The notes under the pieces were generated by a model. That model had not been told where the DNA came from. It saw nothing but the letters and a program-made list of their open reading frames with translations, and made no database searches. Below, in pieces: positions 44,706 to 54,482 of a stretch of 64,000 nucleotides of DNA (positions are counted from its first letter, which is position 1; every line of letters starts with the position of its first letter). Both the position numbers and the translations under genes were made by a program. This DNA comes from Solirubrobacterales bacterium (lineage in GTDB: Bacteria; Actinomycetota; Thermoleophilia; Solirubrobacterales; 70-9): assembly GCA_016712175.1 (NCBI GenBank), contig JADJRQ010000004.1, forward strand, positions 160,255 to 224,254, in the 5' to 3' direction.

Positions 44706-45562
44706 TTACCTCGCAAGATCGCGGTGGGTCACTCTTACAGCAACGTCTTCGCGCTTCGAGAGATCCCGCCAGATCCTTTCAGCGACGGTCACCGAGCGGT
44801 GGCGGCCACCGGTACACCCGATCGCGATCGTCAGGTGGCTCTTGCCCTCGGCGACGTAGGCCGGAACCAGGAACTCGAGTAGCGGCAGCAGACGGCCGTA
44901 GAACTCGCCGGCCTGGGTGCCGGCTTCGACGTACTCGCGAACCCCTTCGTCAAGGCCGGTCATCGGGCGGAGTTCATCGACGTAGTGAGGATTCGGCAGG
45001 AAACGCACGTCCAGGGTGAGATCGGCATCGCGGGGCGGGCCGTTCTTGAAACCGAAAGTCAGGAGCGTCACCGCCATCCGGCCACCGTCCTCGGTCGCGA
45101 CCATCTCCTCGCCGATCCGCCGCCGCAGCATCGCCGCGGTATCGGTCGAGGTGTCCATGACCATGTCGGCCCGTTCCCTGAGCGGCGCCAGTAGCTTGCG
45201 CTCGGCAGCAATGCCGTCGAGGATCCGGCCCTCGGGCGCCAGTGGATGCCGGCGCCGGGTCTCTTTGTAGCGGTCGGTGAGGATCTCTTCGTTGGCTTCG
45301 AGGAAAAGCACCTGGGGGCGCAGGCCGTCCTGTTCGAGGTCTTCGAGCACCTGAAGCAGTTCATCGAAATATTCGCCGCTGCGGACATCGGATACCACGG
45401 CCGCCCGCTCGACCCGCTTCCTGGCAGCCGGAACATTTCACCGAGCGCGCCGATCATCTGGGGCGGGAGGTTGTCCACGCAGAAGTAGCCGTTGTCCTCG
45501 AAGGCAGCGATTGCCTCGGACTTCCCGGCACCGGAATGACCGGTGATGACCACCATGGTCAC
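44706..45562 (-). CDS. rapZ: RNase adaptor/nucleotide-binding protein RapZ, frame broken once
   Basis: Walker A GHSGAGKSEAI, VDNLPP, then after a break near 45425 DVRSGEYFDELL, LFLEANEEILTDRYKETRRRHPL, FGFKNGPP and CTGGRHRSV at the C-terminus. This is the YvcJ/RapZ family, which in actinobacteria usually sits with uvrC, as here, and with yvcK/whiA (not seen). It binds nucleotides or small RNA and controls amino-sugar metabolism in E. coli. Confidence 0.92.
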
Positions 45563-45614
45563 TTCTTTCCCGCGCCGCTCTCCCCCGGCTCTTTTTCATC
45601 ACCCATCTGAGTCT

Positions 45615-47514
45615 CTATCCGATCCTGTTCAGTTGCTCGTGGATCTCCCGGGCAACTTTACCGGGCAGCCCGGGCACCGATTCGATTTCTTCGCGGCTGG
45701 CCGAGATCACCCCGTCAGGAGTGCCGAAGTGCTTGATCAGGAGACGCTTGCGGGCAGGCCCGACCCCGCGCAGTGCCATCCAGCGCCGATTCGGTCATTG
45801 CCCGGTCCCGCCGGCCACGGTGATGGCCGATCGCGAACCGGTGGGCTTCGTCGCGGACCCGCTGGAGCAGCATCGACTCCTGCGAGTCCGGGGGCAGGTC
45901 GATTGGGTCCGAGCTGCCCGGCGTGAAGACCTCTTCGAGTTTCTTCGCGAGGGAGATCACGGTCACCCCCGCTTCGATGAATTCCCCGAGGGCGCGGATC
46001 CCGGCCGCGAGCTGTCCCTTGCCGCCGTCGATCAGGATCAGCGACGGCAGCGCCGCGAAGCTTTCGTCGCGGGAACCGTCGTGCGGTGAAAGGTCAGCCT
46101 GCTCCCGGTGCTGGGCCAGACGTCGGCCGAGGATCTCTTCCATCGAGGCGAAGTCGTCCGGTCCTTCATGGCCGAACTCACCTTTGACTTTGAAACGCCG
46201 GTAGTCAGACTTCTTCGGCTTTCCGCCTTCGAAAACCACCATCGAAGCCACCGTGTGGCTGCCGCCCAGGTTCGAGATGTCGAAACCTTCGATCCGGATC
46301 GGCAACTCGTCCATCGACAGCGCTTCGGCGAGAGAAGAAAGCGATTCGACCCGCCGTTGCTGGCTGTGTTCGGAGCGCAGCCGGTCCTGGTCGAGGGCCA
46401 GTTTGGCGTTCTGCTCGGCCAGCTCCCGCAGCCGGCGGGAATCTCCACGTTCGGCGATCCGAACTTCGACCTTCGACTGCGACCTGCGGGTGGCGAGGAA
46501 GTCTTCGATCTCCTGGGCCTGGCCGGCCATGTAGGGACCGAGGACGATGCGCTTCGGGATCGAGGGTGACGCCGAGTAGAACTGTTCGATGAACTCGGCT
46601 GTGACCTCGGCAAGCCCGCGTTCGGCCGGGTTCTCGAGGTAGAAGCTCTGCCGCTCGGCCAGGATTCCGTCACGGACCTGAAAGACCTGGGCGTTGGCGT
46701 CAGTGCCTTCAGCCGCGACCCCGATCAGGTCGGCCGTGCCCACCTTCGAACCCGGAGATCCGCTGGCGCTCGAACAACGAACCGGAATCGACTGGAGCCG
46801 GTCGCGGAATGCAGCGGCAGCCTCGAAATCCTGGTTGGCCGCAGCCGCCTCCATCTGGCTTTCGAGGTCTTTCTCGATCCGGGCGTAACGACCAGAGAGG
46901 AAGTCGATGACGGCGTCGATGTTCTTCCGGTAGTCGTCCTGGTCGATGTAATCGACGCAGGGCGCGCCGCAGCGCTTGATGAAATAGTCGAGACAGGGAC
47001 TGCCCGAGCGCCTACCTGGCTCCTTGCCTTCACAGGTCCGGTACTGGAACAGCTTGCCCAGAAGGTCGAGCGTGTCGCGCACCCGCCTGGCCGAGGAGAA
47101 CGGGCCGAAGTACGCCCGCCCGGTGCGGTGCCGCTCCCGGGTGAAGTACACCCGCGGATAGTCCTCATCCAGGCTGACCGCGATGTAGGGATAGGACTTG
47201 TCATCACGAAGCTTGATGTTGAAACGCGGCCGGTAACGCTTGATGAACGACTGCTCGGTGATCAGCGCATCGGATTCGTTCTCGGTGACCAGGAACTCGA
47301 TCCGGTCAACCAGGCGGGTCATCTCGGCGTTGCCGGCGCTGAAGTGCGAGGCAACCCTCTTGCGAATCGAGATGGCTTTGCCGACGTAGATCACTTCGTC
47401 GTCCCGGTCGCGGAAAAGGTAGACGCCGGGTGAATCGGGCAGGGAACGACGCTCGGCGACGATTCTTTCGCTCCGATCCTCTCGCTCCTCCCGGGTTTCG
47501 TTGATCCGTGGCAC
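45615..47514 (-). CDS. uvrC: Excinuclease ABC subunit C, frame broken once
   Basis: The GIY-YIG domain (DSPGVYLFRDRDDEVIYVGKA), UVR region (ARIEKDLESQMEAAAANQDF), endonuclease V-like C half (EGFDISNLGGSHTVASMVVF; LILIDGGKGQL) and terminal HhH (LRGVGPARKRLLIKHFG) are all present. The last part is in another frame; the break is near 45775, and the stop is TAG at 45615. I place the start at GTG 47514. It makes the dual incision in nucleotide-excision repair. Confidence 0.93.
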
Positions 47515-47641
47515 CGCCAAAGAGTAGGCCAAGGCCGTGGTGGGGTCAGTAGGCTGCGCGCGGACCCGCAGTCCAATCCCGATGGCAACGAAAAGGACGA
47601 ACTTGAGCGACAGCACGGTAAACCCGCCGGAGATGAACACC

Positions 47642-48427
47642 ATGGATCTCGAAATCGATGGTGATATCGGGATCCTGACCCTGAACCGTCCCGACGCGCT
47701 CAACGCGATGAGCCCGGAGATGATCGGTGAGTTTCCGGTGATCTTCGCCTGGCTGGCCGACCGCGCACCGCTCCGCGCCCTCGTGATCACCGGCGCCGGA
47801 TTCGCCTTCTGCGCCGGTGGCGACATCAACTGGTTCAAGAAGGGTCTCGACGACCCGGACATCGACATCGTCGCGGGGGTTCGTGCAGGCGCCGAACAGA
47901 TGCATCAGGGCATCGTCGAAATGCAGCGCATCCCCTACCCGGTGATCGCGGCAGTCAACGGCCCCGCGGCCGGCGCCGGATTCTCGCTCGCGCTCGCCTG
48001 CGACCTCCGGATCAGCTCCGAAGCGGCCGTGTTCGTCTGCGCCTACGGGCGAATCGGCGCCTCACCGGACGGCGGCATGACCTACTTCCTGCCACGGGTC
48101 GTCGGGCCGGCGAAAGCAATCGAACTCTTGCTGAACGACCCCAACCTGAGCGCCCAGGACGCCCTCGAGTCCGGCATCGTCACCGAAGTGGTGCCGGCGG
48201 ACGAACTGATCGACCGGGCGAAAGCCAAGGCCGAGACGCTCGCGGCCAAGTCCCCGTACTACGCGAAGATGGCCAAGGAGCTGGTCCAGGTCAGCCTCGA
48301 CAACAACCTCACCCAGCACCTGCATATCGAGAGCGGCGGCATCGCGAACTCAATGGGAACCGAAGACCTGCAGGGAGCGGTAAACGCATTCCTCGACGGG
48401 GACAAAGCCGAATTCAAAGGCAAATAG
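47642..48427 (+). CDS. Enoyl-CoA hydratase/isomerase
   Basis: The crotonase fold: LTLNRPDALNAMS, GAGFAFCAGGDINWF (oxyanion hole), VNGPAAGAGFSLALACDL and YGRIGASPDGG. The ATG at 47642 has GGAG 9 bases upstream and gives the normal N-terminus, so the longer frames are not used. The catalytic glutamate positions are partly replaced (ASPDGG), suggesting isomerase-like rather than classical hydratase activity. It starts a small acyl-CoA cluster. Confidence 0.85.
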   Translation: MDLEIDGDIGILTLNRPDALNAMSPEMIGEFPVIFAWLADRAPLRALVITGAGFAFCAGGDINWFKKGLDDPDIDIVAGVRAGAEQMHQGIVEMQRIPYPVIAAVNGPAAGAGFSLALACDLRISSEAAVFVCAYGRIGASPDGGMTYFLPRVVGPAKAIELLLNDPNLSAQDALESGIVTEVVPADELIDRAKAKAETLAAKSPYYAKMAKELVQVSLDNNLTQHLHIESGGIANSMGTEDLQGAVNAFLDGDKAEFKGK

Positions 48428-48479
48428 CCACTCTGGCGTGCATGTCCGGTCCCTGGAGCCGGGAATGCTTGCCCGACCT

Positions 48480-48950
48480 TCAGGCTGCGAGGAGGCGGGT
48501 TACGCTTTCGGCCACACAGCAGGGCTTTTCGTTTCCTTCGACCTCGACCTTGAAGACGGTCACGTTGTGGGTCCAGCCGTTGTCCAGCACTTCCGAACTG
48601 ATCAGCTCGGCGGTGGCGCGTACCTTTGAGCCGGCAGGCACCGGCGCCGGGAACCGCACTTTGTTCCAGCCGTAGTTGACGCCAAGCTGGTAGCCACCGG
48701 TGACTGCGATCAGCTGATCTCGAAAGCCGTCGATCAGAGCTAGGGTCAGATTGCCGTGGGCAATCGTCGTGCCGAAGGGACTCTCCTTGGCCGCGCGTTC
48801 GACGTCGGTGTGGATCCATTGGTGATCGCCCGACAGTCCGGCGAAGGTATCGATCATGTCCTGGGTGACTTCGCGCCACTCAGTCGGTCCTGACTGCTTG
48901 CCGATCAATGCTGCAACTGAATCCGGTCCGGTTATCTCGAGTCGCTCCAT
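48480..48950 (-). CDS. MaoC-like (R)-specific enoyl-CoA hydratase
   Basis: The hot-dog fold with the hydratase-2 motif LSGDHQWIHTDVERA, TIAHGNLTLAL and YGWNKVRFPAPVPAG. The aspartate and histidine of the DHxxIH motif are present. It hydrates enoyl-CoA in fatty acid or polyester metabolism. It shares an upstream region with the thioesterase gene, which runs the other way. Confidence 0.87.
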   Translation of the reverse strand: MERLEITGPDSVAALIGKQSGPTEWREVTQDMIDTFAGLSGDHQWIHTDVERAAKESPFGTTIAHGNLTLALIDGFRDQLIAVTGGYQLGVNYGWNKVRFPAPVPAGSKVRATAELISSEVLDNGWTHNVTVFKVEVEGNEKPCCVAESVTRLLAA

Positions 48951-48984
48951 GTCACGGATCCTAGCGTGGAAGTTTTCCGCCCGA

Positions 48985-49012
48985 TTGTGTAAGCTCTTTC
49001 CGATTTCATAAT
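48985..49012 (+). promoter_or_regulatory. Putative promoter of the thioesterase gene
   Basis: TTGTGT (48985-48990) and CATAAT (49007-49012) are 16 bases apart in an AT-richer patch. The gene start follows after a GAAAGGAA ribosome site. It is a moderate match only. Confidence 0.35.
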
Positions 49013-49042
49013 CTGATTCCGATAACAGTCGCGAAAGGAACC

Positions 49043-49501
49043 ATGAGCGAACAAGTCACAGCCGACGGACTTCCCCCGGACAACATGCCGAAGAACGGCT
49101 CTGAGCTGATGAAGGTCTTCCTGCCGGCGTCACCATTCGTGCAGGAACTCGGCGTTTCCCTGGCCGAGATCGAGGACGGGCGCGCAGTGCTGTTGCTCCC
49201 CTTCCGGCCGGAACTGGCCACGGTTGGCGACATGGTCCACGGTGCCGCGATCGCCGGTCTGATGGACATTACGGCCATGGCCACCTCCTGGGCCGGCGCC
49301 GAAATTCCGGAGAAGCTCCGTGGCGTCACCGTGTCGATGTCGACCGAATTCATCAATCCGGCGCATAACGAGGACCTCCTGGGTGAAGGCAAGCTTCTCC
49401 GCCGGGGAGCGTCCCTCTGCGCGGTCGAGATGGAGGTCCGCTCGGCCAGTGATCAGGGTCATGTGATTGCGAAGGGTCTCGCCACCTACAAGATCGGCTG
49501 A
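49043..49501 (+). CDS. PaaI-family acyl-CoA thioesterase
   Basis: The hot-dog fold with VGDMVHGAAIAGLMDITAMA, the HGG-like active-site helix of PaaI, then SMSTEFINPAHNEDL and VEMEVRSASDQGHVIAKGLATY. It hydrolyses acyl- or aryl-CoA. The length of 152 residues is typical. GAAAGGAA precedes the ATG. Confidence 0.87.
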   Translation: MSEQVTADGLPPDNMPKNGSELMKVFLPASPFVQELGVSLAEIEDGRAVLLLPFRPELATVGDMVHGAAIAGLMDITAMATSWAGAEIPEKLRGVTVSMSTEFINPAHNEDLLGEGKLLRRGASLCAVEMEVRSASDQGHVIAKGLATYKIG

Positions 49502-49558
49502 ACCGGCCGGGGCATCGAACCCGTCTGTTTCGGCTGAGCCCGAAGGAACGCCCGAGCC

Positions 49559-50269
49559 TCAGAACTCGAGCGAGAGTGCTGTTTCGGCCTCAACTTCGAG
49601 GGCGGCGATCGCGTTCCGCGAGATGCCTTGCTTGATTCCCTGTTGAACGTGCTTCGGCTTCGCGGCCAGGGGTTCCACCAGGGCTGAAGCCACGTTGATG
49701 ACATCGTCCTCGGGCGCGATCGCGTCGACGACGCCGAGATCACGGCACTGGGGTGCGCCGAAACGCTGGCCGGTGAGCATGGTGTCCCGGGCCGCCGTCG
49801 GACTCAGCTTCTCGGTAATGAGGGCGTTCATGCCGGGCACGAACACAAGACCGATGTCAGCTTCCGGCAGGCAGAAGTAGCCTCGGTCCTCACGCATGAC
49901 CCGCCAGTCGCAGGCGAGCGCCATCATCGCGCCGGCCGCGAAGACATGGCCATTGATCGCGGCTACGGTCGGCGCCGGAAAAGCGAGCAGCCGGGCGAAC
50001 AGGCGGTAGACCCGGCTGAGGGTCTGGCGCCGGCCGTCGTCGTCGGCTCCGCCGAGCCATTCGAGGTCGAGGCCATTAGAGAAGAATTTGCCGTCTCCAG
50101 TAAGGACCAGGGCGGCTGGGCCTTCGATCGATTCGACCTGGTCCAGCGCGGCCTCGAGGCCATCGAGCGTGTCCGGGTTGAACCGGTTCTCACCGAGATT
50201 CATCCGGACGACGGCGATACCGTCATCCCTTAAATCCACCCTCACGCCTGCTGCATCTGAAGCTTCCAT
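49559..50269 (-). CDS. Enoyl-CoA hydratase/isomerase-like protein
   Basis: Crotonase fold: VVRMNLGENRFN, GDGKFFSNGLDLEWL, INGHVFAAGAMMALACDWR and CLPEADIGLVF. The SNGLDL oxyanion region is like delta3-delta2-enoyl-CoA isomerases. I choose the ATG at 50269 (GAAGGGAAG upstream). It lies 4 bases after the TetR gene's stop, so both form one transcript. Confidence 0.85.
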   Translation of the reverse strand: MEASDAAGVRVDLRDDGIAVVRMNLGENRFNPDTLDGLEAALDQVESIEGPAALVLTGDGKFFSNGLDLEWLGGADDDGRRQTLSRVYRLFARLLAFPAPTVAAINGHVFAAGAMMALACDWRVMREDRGYFCLPEADIGLVFVPGMNALITEKLSPTAARDTMLTGQRFGAPQCRDLGVVDAIAPEDDVINVASALVEPLAAKPKHVQQGIKQGISRNAIAALEVEAETALSLEF

Positions 50270-50273
50270 CGTT

Positions 50274-50920
50274 CTACTTCCCTTCCAGTTCGAGTCCGGC
50301 GGCATTGCCGCTCCGTATCGCGCCGAGCACCAGCTGTTCGCCGGTACTCAGTACGCCCTTGAGATTCTTCGCTCCCAGTTCCCCGCGGGCATGCATCGAC
50401 AGGACGCCGTTCCAGGATGCGAAGAGGAAAACCGTCACAGCGCTGGGAGAAGTGCCTTCATTGCCCCCAGCCTCCAGAGCCTCGGTCACCAGACCTTCCA
50501 GCCGGTCCAGCATCACGAAGAGACTGGGCTTGATGCGGGTGCGTGCCGCTGGACTCGTTCGTCGCCCTTGCGGTCGACGTCACTGAGCGAGAGCAGTCGA
50601 AGTGCCAGCGGGTTCTCCATGTGGAACCTCACGTAGGCCCGGCCGACGGCCCGAAGCTGCTCGAAAGGGCCAAGCGATTCGTCATAGGCCGGTTCGAGCA
50701 TCTCACCGTTGATCACAGCCGCCCTTTCGGCCAGGGCGAGGTAGAGGTCGCTCTTGCCACCTTCGAAGTTGAAGTAGATCGAGCTGACCGCGACGTCGGC
50801 CCGGTCGGCAATGGCCTCGAGACTGGCCGCGCGGTAGCCACTTTCCAGAAAGAGTTCCTCGGCCGCATCGAGAACGGCCTTCTGCGTCTTCCTGCGGCGG
50901 CGGTCGATCTTTTCACTCAT
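50274..50920 (-). CDS. TetR-family regulator, frame broken once
   Basis: The N-terminal HTH (AVLDAAEELFLESGYRAASL; DRADVAVSSIYFNF) is standard TetR. The ligand domain continues in another frame after about 50550 (MLDRLEGLVTEALEAGG, ending GNAAGLELEGK). It precedes the acyl-CoA isomerase gene and has a palindrome 9 bases upstream of its start, so it probably represses its own operon and responds to an acyl-CoA. The ligand is inferred from the neighbours. Confidence 0.87.
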
Positions 50921-50928
50921 GAGACAAA

Positions 50929-50945
50929 TCGTAATCTATTTACGA
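50929..50945. promoter_or_regulatory. Likely TetR operator
   Basis: A perfect inverted repeat TCGTAA-tctat-TTACGA (17 bp) lies 9 bases before the TetR start codon, in an AT-rich patch. The length and place match operators of TetR family autoregulators. Confidence 0.6.
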
Positions 50946-51020
50946 AAACGCCATCAACTTCCGATTCGTCAGAGGCATCTCCCGCCCGGCTCGTTCGCGG
51001 ACGAGTGCCCGCAGGTGCGA

Positions 51021-52928
51021 CTACTTGACCAACTCGACGTCCATTGGCATCGGGGCGATCGCGCTTATTCCCCCCAGGAGGGCGAGGATCTTCGCGACGT
51101 AGGCCTGGGTCTCGGCGTAGGGCGGGATGCACTTGCAGGGGGCAACGGCGCCCGGCCCCGCGTTGTAAGCGGCCAGGGCCAGACTTGGTGAACCGAACTG
51201 CTTGAGCAGGTCGCTCATCAGGTGCCCTTGCGCATCGATCGCAGCCGCCGGATCGAAGGGATTGTCCAGTCCGTAGGATGCGGCGGTTGCCGGCATGAAC
51301 TGGGCGATGCCCTGGGCTCCGACTGGCGACCTTGCAGTTGGATCGAAGCCGGACTCCGCGTAAAGCTGGGCGGCCAGCAAAGCGGCCGAAACGTTCCACT
51401 TCATCGCCGAAGCGAGGATCGGCTTGCGAAACCGGGCCGGCACGAAAGACGGCAGCGACCGGGTTGGTGTCTGCGAGGGATCACCGCGACCGCCGGCCGC
51501 TCCGACCGCATTGCCAGCCTCGGAACAGGGTGCCGGTCCGGCTGTGTAGCCGAAATGCCATGCCTCCCAGGAGTATCGCTGGACGAAACCGAAACGGCCG
51601 GCGTTTGCCACCAGCCAGCCATATCCGTCAGAGGCGCCGAGATCGAGTTCGGTCGCACAGCGATGGAGCGAAGTCCCGGGTCTTGCGACCCAGGTCGGGT
51701 CGGGGTGCGCGGCAAACAGCGCGGCCTGTTCTGCGTCAGAACGGAAAGCGGAGTTGACCGTCAGGACTACCCCTGTCCTGCTCGCCGCAGCGACCATCGC
51801 ATCGAAAGCCGCGGCTACGTCCGGGCGCATGCCGTGCCCCTGCCTCTGGGCGAGAGGGCCGCTGTAACCCCCGCCACTTGCCACCGCCGGCACCGCACCC
51901 ATCGAAACCGGAGCCCCGACCCGGGCCTCGGCCCAGTCGCTGGTCCACTTGCCCGGACCGCCGCTCTCGACCCGGGTTCGAACAGAGACCCGGGCCCGGA
52001 CCGGAGCGAAAGTAAGGCTGTCGGGGAACCGCACTGAGATCCGTAGCGGCGAAGATCCGTTGCTCACCGCGATCCTGGTCGCCGTGAGCCTGGCCCTCGC
52101 CAGGTATTCGAACTTGCTCATGTGGGCCGGATTCGGCAGCCCGTTCGGCAGTGTCGGCGGTGCCAGGAGACGGGGCAGGTCCCGCTTCATCGACCTCGCA
52201 GCGGAGAGTGCCGAAAGGTCGGCCACCGACTGTGCACGGGCCTTGCCGGTGATCGCTCCGGCAATCATCACCAGCACGACCGTGCCTAATACGAGCACAA
52301 AGACCGCTCCGAGCACAAGGGGCGTCGCCTGCCCCCTTTCCTGGAGCAGGCGTTGACGGGTGCCCGGCCGCCTCGCCCGTACCCGGGCAGCCGACCCCGC
52401 CAGAAACCGTCGGGCTGCCAGCCGGCCTGGGGATTCTTCAACCACCTCCACCCCGCCGGCCACGGTTCGGGCCTCAAGCTCGGCCAAACCGAGCAGCGCC
52501 GGCGTGCCGTCTTCTTCCGAACGGTCGACTCTCAGCATGACCGACTCAACCGGGATCGTTTCGAGTATTTGCCGGTACCGCGAAGCCGGAGCACAGACCA
52601 CCCATGGCACGCCGGCCGGCAGGACCTCGATCAGGCTTTCAACACGCTCCGCCGCATCGTCCGTATCCGGGATCGAGACGAAACAGAGCCGTCCACGGAC
52701 CCGCACGGTGAGGTCATCGTCAAACGCAGCAATCGCCGCCTCGAGCTGCTTCGCCGGAACGGTTGCGACCACGGTCGCCGGTAGCAACTTCCGGTCGCTT
52801 ACCTCAAGGAGGACGGCTGCACCCTCATCGCCGGCTGCGGCCACGGCAGTCCGTGCCGCCACTGCTTCCGCACCTTTGGCGCCACGGATTGCGGTCACCA
52901 GCGTTCCGCCTGTCCCCACGGCGCTCAT
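51021..52928 (-). CDS. TadG-like anchor fused to D,D-carboxypeptidase (VanY) and lytic transglycosylase domains
   Basis: The protein has 635 residues in four parts. Residues 1-195 form an alpha/beta domain without a Walker A motif, of unknown fold. Residues 196-250 are a TadG/Flp-type segment (RGQATPLVLGAVFVLVLG, then ADLSALSAARS). Residues 345-462 are a VanY-type LAS peptidase with zinc ligands expected at H422, D429 and H458 (SLHRCATELDLG; WEAWHFGY). Residues 495-615 are an SLT transglycosylase with catalytic E525 (LYAESGFDP; GIAQFMPATAASYG; ALAAYNAGPGAV). It would cut both wall peptides and glycans outside the cell. It overlaps the TadE-like gene by four bases. Confidence 0.85.
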   Translation of the reverse strand: MSAVGTGGTLVTAIRGAKGAEAVAARTAVAAAGDEGAAVLLEVSDRKLLPATVVATVPAKQLEAAIAAFDDDLTVRVRGRLCFVSIPDTDDAAERVESLIEVLPAGVPWVVCAPASRYRQILETIPVESVMLRVDRSEEDGTPALLGLAELEARTVAGGVEVVEESPGRLAARRFLAGSAARVRARRPGTRQRLLQERGQATPLVLGAVFVLVLGTVVLVMIAGAITGKARAQSVADLSALSAARSMKRDLPRLLAPPTLPNGLPNPAHMSKFEYLARARLTATRIAVSNGSSPLRISVRFPDSLTFAPVRARVSVRTRVESGGPGKWTSDWAEARVGAPVSMGAVPAVASGGGYSGPLAQRQGHGMRPDVAAAFDAMVAAASRTGVVLTVNSAFRSDAEQAALFAAHPDPTWVARPGTSLHRCATELDLGASDGYGWLVANAGRFGFVQRYSWEAWHFGYTAGPAPCSEAGNAVGAAGGRGDPSQTPTRSLPSFVPARFRKPILASAMKWNVSAALLAAQLYAESGFDPTARSPVGAQGIAQFMPATAASYGLDNPFDPAAAIDAQGHLMSDLLKQFGSPSLALAAYNAGPGAVAPCKCIPPYAETQAYVAKILALLGGISAIAPMPMDVELVK

Positions 52929-53254
52929 GGCGTCTCAGCCGTCGAAGAAGAAGTCAACTCGAGCCGGTGCCCGATCGAGTCGGTCACAGCCGGTGGCCGT
53001 AGCCGCACCTCCACCCGGCCTCCAAGCCGCCTGATCGAATAACGCGAACGGGCCCAGCCCGGAAGGGCCTTTCGCACCGCCGCGTCAACCGGCTTGCCCT
53101 GGACCACGGCGACGGCTCCGGCTTTGGCCGCCCCGTCGGCAAGGGTCAACGAATATCCGGCAGCAAGCAGCTGGAAGCAGAGCGCCGCGGCCAGCAGCAG
53201 GGCGGCAATGCCGGCCACGGCCTCGATTGATGCCTGTCCGGAATCAGTTGCCAC
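52925..53254 (-). CDS. TadE-like pseudopilin
   Basis: The protein has 109 residues with a charged start, then GQASIEAVAGIAALLLAAALC, a TadE-type N-terminal helix with the conserved Glu after the cleavage-like Gly, and LADGAAKAGAVAVVQG. It continues with a short beta-rich domain. Such proteins are pilin-like parts of Tad (Flp) pili or secretion systems. It overlaps the fusion gene downstream by four bases and the second TadE-like gene upstream by 11. Confidence 0.75.
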   Translation of the reverse strand: MATDSGQASIEAVAGIAALLLAAALCFQLLAAGYSLTLADGAAKAGAVAVVQGKPVDAAVRKALPGWARSRYSIRRLGGRVEVRLRPPAVTDSIGHRLELTSSSTAETP

Positions 53255-53606
53255 CGAGCGACCCCGTCCCGTAGACGAAGGATTTCGGCAGCCCCGGGAT
53301 CAGAGCCGGAATCCGCACGCCCACCTTGACCCCGTTCTCACGGGTCACCTTCAAGTCCCCTCGCAGAGCCCCGGGCAGCGCGTGCTCCGCGGCCGGCCGG
53401 GGTCCCTTGCCGGTCAGCACCGCCCGGGCTCCCGCCTTCGCAGCGATACCCGCGGACCAAAAGGCATAGCCGGCGATCACGATCTGTGCTGCCACCAGCA
53501 GCGACAACAAGACGACCGGCAAAGCGCCGATCAGTTCAATCGAAACCGCGCCGCGGTCCTGCCGGGCGGAGCTACTGAAACGACGTGAGGCCGAAGCGAA
53601 AGTCAT
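53244..53606 (-). CDS. TadE-like pseudopilin, second copy
   Basis: The 120-residue protein has RGAVSIELIGALPVVLLSLL, with the conserved Glu, then SAGIAAKAGARAVLTG, matching the neighbour's segment. It is the first gene of the three-gene Tad-like set. No TadA ATPase, TadB/C membrane proteins or prepilin peptidase is encoded here, so these proteins must use a machine encoded elsewhere. Confidence 0.75.
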   Translation of the reverse strand: MTFASASRRFSSSARQDRGAVSIELIGALPVVLLSLLVAAQIVIAGYAFWSAGIAAKAGARAVLTGKGPRPAAEHALPGALRGDLKVTRENGVKVGVRIPALIPGLPKSFVYGTGSLGGN

Positions 53607-53669
53607 GCCCCGACCCTGAGCGCGAACGGCTCAAGACTGGCACGACAAGCGCAACAACTTCGTCAATTC

Positions 53670-54482
53670 TCAGACGGTGATGCGGGCGAGCACCGGTGAG
53701 TGGTCGGAAAGGCGTATCGCCAGGTTCGAGTCGAAGTCGGGCACGTCGCGGCGCTCCGGCTTCCAGCTCGCGGTCGGCTCCAGCATCGAACCGTTGCGAA
53801 GCAGCAGGTGGTCGATCGAATCCTCTTCGGTCGGAGGCTCGAATCCGTACGTGAGATGGAGCTCTTCAAAGGCCGAACTCGAGCGCGGCCTGATGTTGAA
53901 GTCTCCGCCCAGAACCAGCGGCAGGTCGCCGGCCCATTCGGTTGCCAGTCTGGCAGCCCGGAGGACGTCACGCTGGCCGTTCTCCCTTCCGGTGCTGGCG
54001 TGCATGTTGGCGACGCACAGGCCGCCGCTCAACTCAATCATCGAGAGCGACCGTCGCTCCGGACGCCAGCGGAGGGTCTGATTGCTGCGGGTCACGATCG
54101 TGCCACCCGGCTTGTCGTTCCGAACGAGGATCAGGTTCGATCCGCCCTCCCAGCTGCCCGGCAGATGAGGTCGCTTGCGGGCGACCGGCGACATCGCCGG
54201 CGACATCCAGTTGCGGGACGTAAGGGCGCGATGGTGAGTGGCTCCAGTTGCTGAAGCAAGCCTTTCGTCCCAGCGCGGTGGAACCTCCTGAAGCAGTGCG
54301 ATGTCCCACTCGGCGGCTGCCAGAAAGGCACCAAACTCGTTGAACAGGTCCCGGTTGAGCAGGATGTGGCTCCGCCCGGGGACCGGACGCCCCATGAACT
54401 TCCACGAAAATCCACCCGGCTCGGGGTCAGGGGGGAAGTCCCGTCCGTGGAACAGGTTCCAGGACAGCAGTCGCCAGTTCAG
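53670..54482 (-). CDS. Endonuclease/exonuclease/phosphatase-family enzyme
   Basis: The EEP fold: LLSWNLFHGRDF, DIALLQEVPPRW (catalytic Glu), LCVANMHAS, LVLGGDFNIRP (GDFN) and LSDHSPVLARI (SDH). The first two strands lie upstream of the first ATG. The frame must open at CTG 54482, overlapping the stop of the previous gene (CTGA). The substrate could be DNA, phosphoinositide-like lipid or sphingomyelin. No signal peptide is seen. Confidence 0.82.
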   Translation of the reverse strand: MNWRLLSWNLFHGRDFPPDPEPGGFSWKFMGRPVPGRSHILLNRDLFNEFGAFLAAAEWDIALLQEVPPRWDERLASATGATHHRALTSRNWMSPAMSPVARKRPHLPGSWEGGSNLILVRNDKPGGTIVTRSNQTLRWRPERRSLSMIELSGGLCVANMHASTGRENGQRDVLRAARLATEWAGDLPLVLGGDFNIRPRSSSAFEELHLTYGFEPPTEEDSIDHLLLRNGSMLEPTASWKPERRDVPDFDSNLAIRLSDHSPVLARITV

